This document shows, piece after piece, positions 63,513-64,000 of a stretch of 64,000 nt of DNA; the stretch's first letter is position 1, and each line of letters opens with the position of its first letter. Where the stretch lies: assembly GCF_028368995.1 (NCBI RefSeq), contig NZ_JAQNDL010000001.1, positions 4,464,001 through 4,528,000 of the forward strand. The letters run 5' to 3'. This DNA is from Nannocystis bainbridge (GTDB lineage Bacteria; Myxococcota_A; Polyangia; Nannocystales; Nannocystaceae). The translations under genes and the position numbers were made by a program. A model generated the notes under the pieces. It was not told where the DNA came from. It made no database searches and was given only the letters and a program-made list of their open reading frames with translations.

Positions 63513-64000
63513 GTGAACATTTCGCGCAGCGCACCGAGGCACGCCAGGTCGGCCATGACCGCGTCCGCGGCGCTGAGTTCGCTCGGCGCCTTTGCGCTCG
63601 TCCTGGCCTCGATGTTCGTGGTGCCGTTCGCGCTGTGGTGCAACTTTTCGCTCGCGCGGACCGCTCAGCTCGACGCCCGTGTATCGGCCCCGTGGCTGTG
63701 GATCCTCGCGTTCGTCGTCACTCTGGGCCTGCCGGTCGCCCTCTCCGTGTGGAAGTACGGCACCGACGGCCGCCGCCTGTCCGCGGCGATGATGTGGCTG
63801 CCGTTGCTGTGGAACCTCGGCGCGATCCTTCTCTGCACTCAGGTGATCCCGGGTTTGCTGGTCCAGTCGCTCCGGGCCCAGGGTGACCTCGCTGGCACAC
63901 GCTTCGGTGATTCTCACAAGGTCGCGCGGATCCTCAGTGCGGTGGGCAACGGTCTCGCAGATCGCCTCGCCCCGCCCGCCGCGCCGCGCGCCGCGGCGAG
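63513..64000 (+). CDS. Mirror copy of the aspartyl protease gene, cut by the window end
   Basis: Reverse-complement duplicate of the 5' part of 55872-57113, from the GTG (63513) through the membrane helices to the Ala-rich linker. No difference noticed. The protease domain lies beyond the window, if present. Confidence 0.8.
   Translation, partial: MNISRSAPRHARSAMTASAALSSLGAFALVLASMFVVPFALWCNFSLARTAQLDARVSAPWLWILAFVVTLGLPVALSVWKYGTDGRRLSAAMMWLPLLWNLGAILLCTQVIPGLLVQSLRAQGDLAGTRFGDSHKVARILSAVGNGLADRLAPPAAPRAAA

Larger units (their letters stand above)
60351..64000. repeat. Right arm of the inverted duplication (probable fold-back artefact)
   Basis: Reverse complement of 56626-60294, no substitutions noticed, but many 1-2-base indels (for example GAGATG to GATG in the receiver gene, TTCTCCTTCGCCCTCG to TTCCTTCGCCTCG in the lipoprotein gene, AAGCTGGTC to AAGCTGTC in ispA). 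Gene lengths differ accordingly: lipoprotein 384 against 380 bases, regulator 1134 against 1132, small TM protein 300 against 299, Fur equal, xseB 336 against 333. Still matching at the window end. Confidence 0.93.

Noticed and set aside
60351..64000. Genuine second copies of the Fur, lipoprotein, regulator and protease genes, or a hairpin chromosome end
   Set aside because: Arms differ only by small indels that break genes, and the turn lies inside ispA. A fold-back artefact explains this better.

Overview
The window is high-GC, densely coded bacterial DNA with about 45 genes on both strands. It looks like a myxobacterium of the Nannocystaceae type. That placement is an inference from style: many lipoproteins with a Thr/Ser/Asp-rich stalk directly after the lipobox, an IgGFc-binding-domain lipoprotein, PilZ-receiver-DUF4388 and receiver-cyclase regulators, and a class I lysyl-tRNA synthetase. 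No rRNA, tRNA, CRISPR array, prophage or transposase gene was seen.

Layout. 1-2741: end of an L,D-transpeptidase, a Thr-rich lipoprotein and aspartate kinase. 3085-7887: a four-gene 2-oxoacid dehydrogenase operon (E1 alpha, E1 beta, E2, E3) in which E2 and E3 look intact but both E1 subunits lack conserved active-site residues. 8222-14784: class II glutamine amidotransferase, acyl-CoA dehydrogenase, a PHA-repeat lipoprotein, an unknown protein, a Fur-family regulator, dCTP deaminase and a small membrane-anchored Cys-rich protein. 15094-23508: penicillin-binding protein 1C with its usual partner, a thioester-containing alpha-2-macroglobulin lipoprotein. 24195-31618: a HisKA-receiver-adenylate cyclase regulator, a beta-propeller protein, a UvrD/PcrA helicase, a metallo-beta-lactamase-fold hydrolase and a probable outer-membrane barrel. 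31967-35990: xanthine dehydrogenase small and large subunits. 36214-46683: lipoproteins, a second acyl-CoA dehydrogenase, a methyltransferase/radical SAM-SPASM pair and a coiled-coil membrane protein. 46845-54118: GNAT acetyltransferase, sodium/solute symporter, SDR oxidoreductase, GreB, a left-handed beta-helix protein and class I LysRS. 54321-60294: a TPR-like lipoprotein / membrane protein / aspartyl protease operon, a response regulator, a small lipoprotein, a second Fur-family gene with a small membrane protein, xseB and the start of ispA.

Two features dominate. First, a dispersed family of short hairpins, TGTCC-(4 nt)-GGACA, often fused to the palindrome GGACATGTCC, fills most intergenic gaps. 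Copies are found singly, in clusters and in one regular array of about 38-bp period (23789-24156), and also in frame inside at least ten genes. Second, the last 3.65 kb (60351-64000) is a reverse-complement copy of 56626-60294. The two arms differ only by 1-2 nt indels that break genes in one arm or the other, so this is most likely a fold-back assembly or read chimera. Genes in the right arm should not be counted as real second copies. The right arm does supply the intact reading of xseB, which is frameshifted in the left arm.
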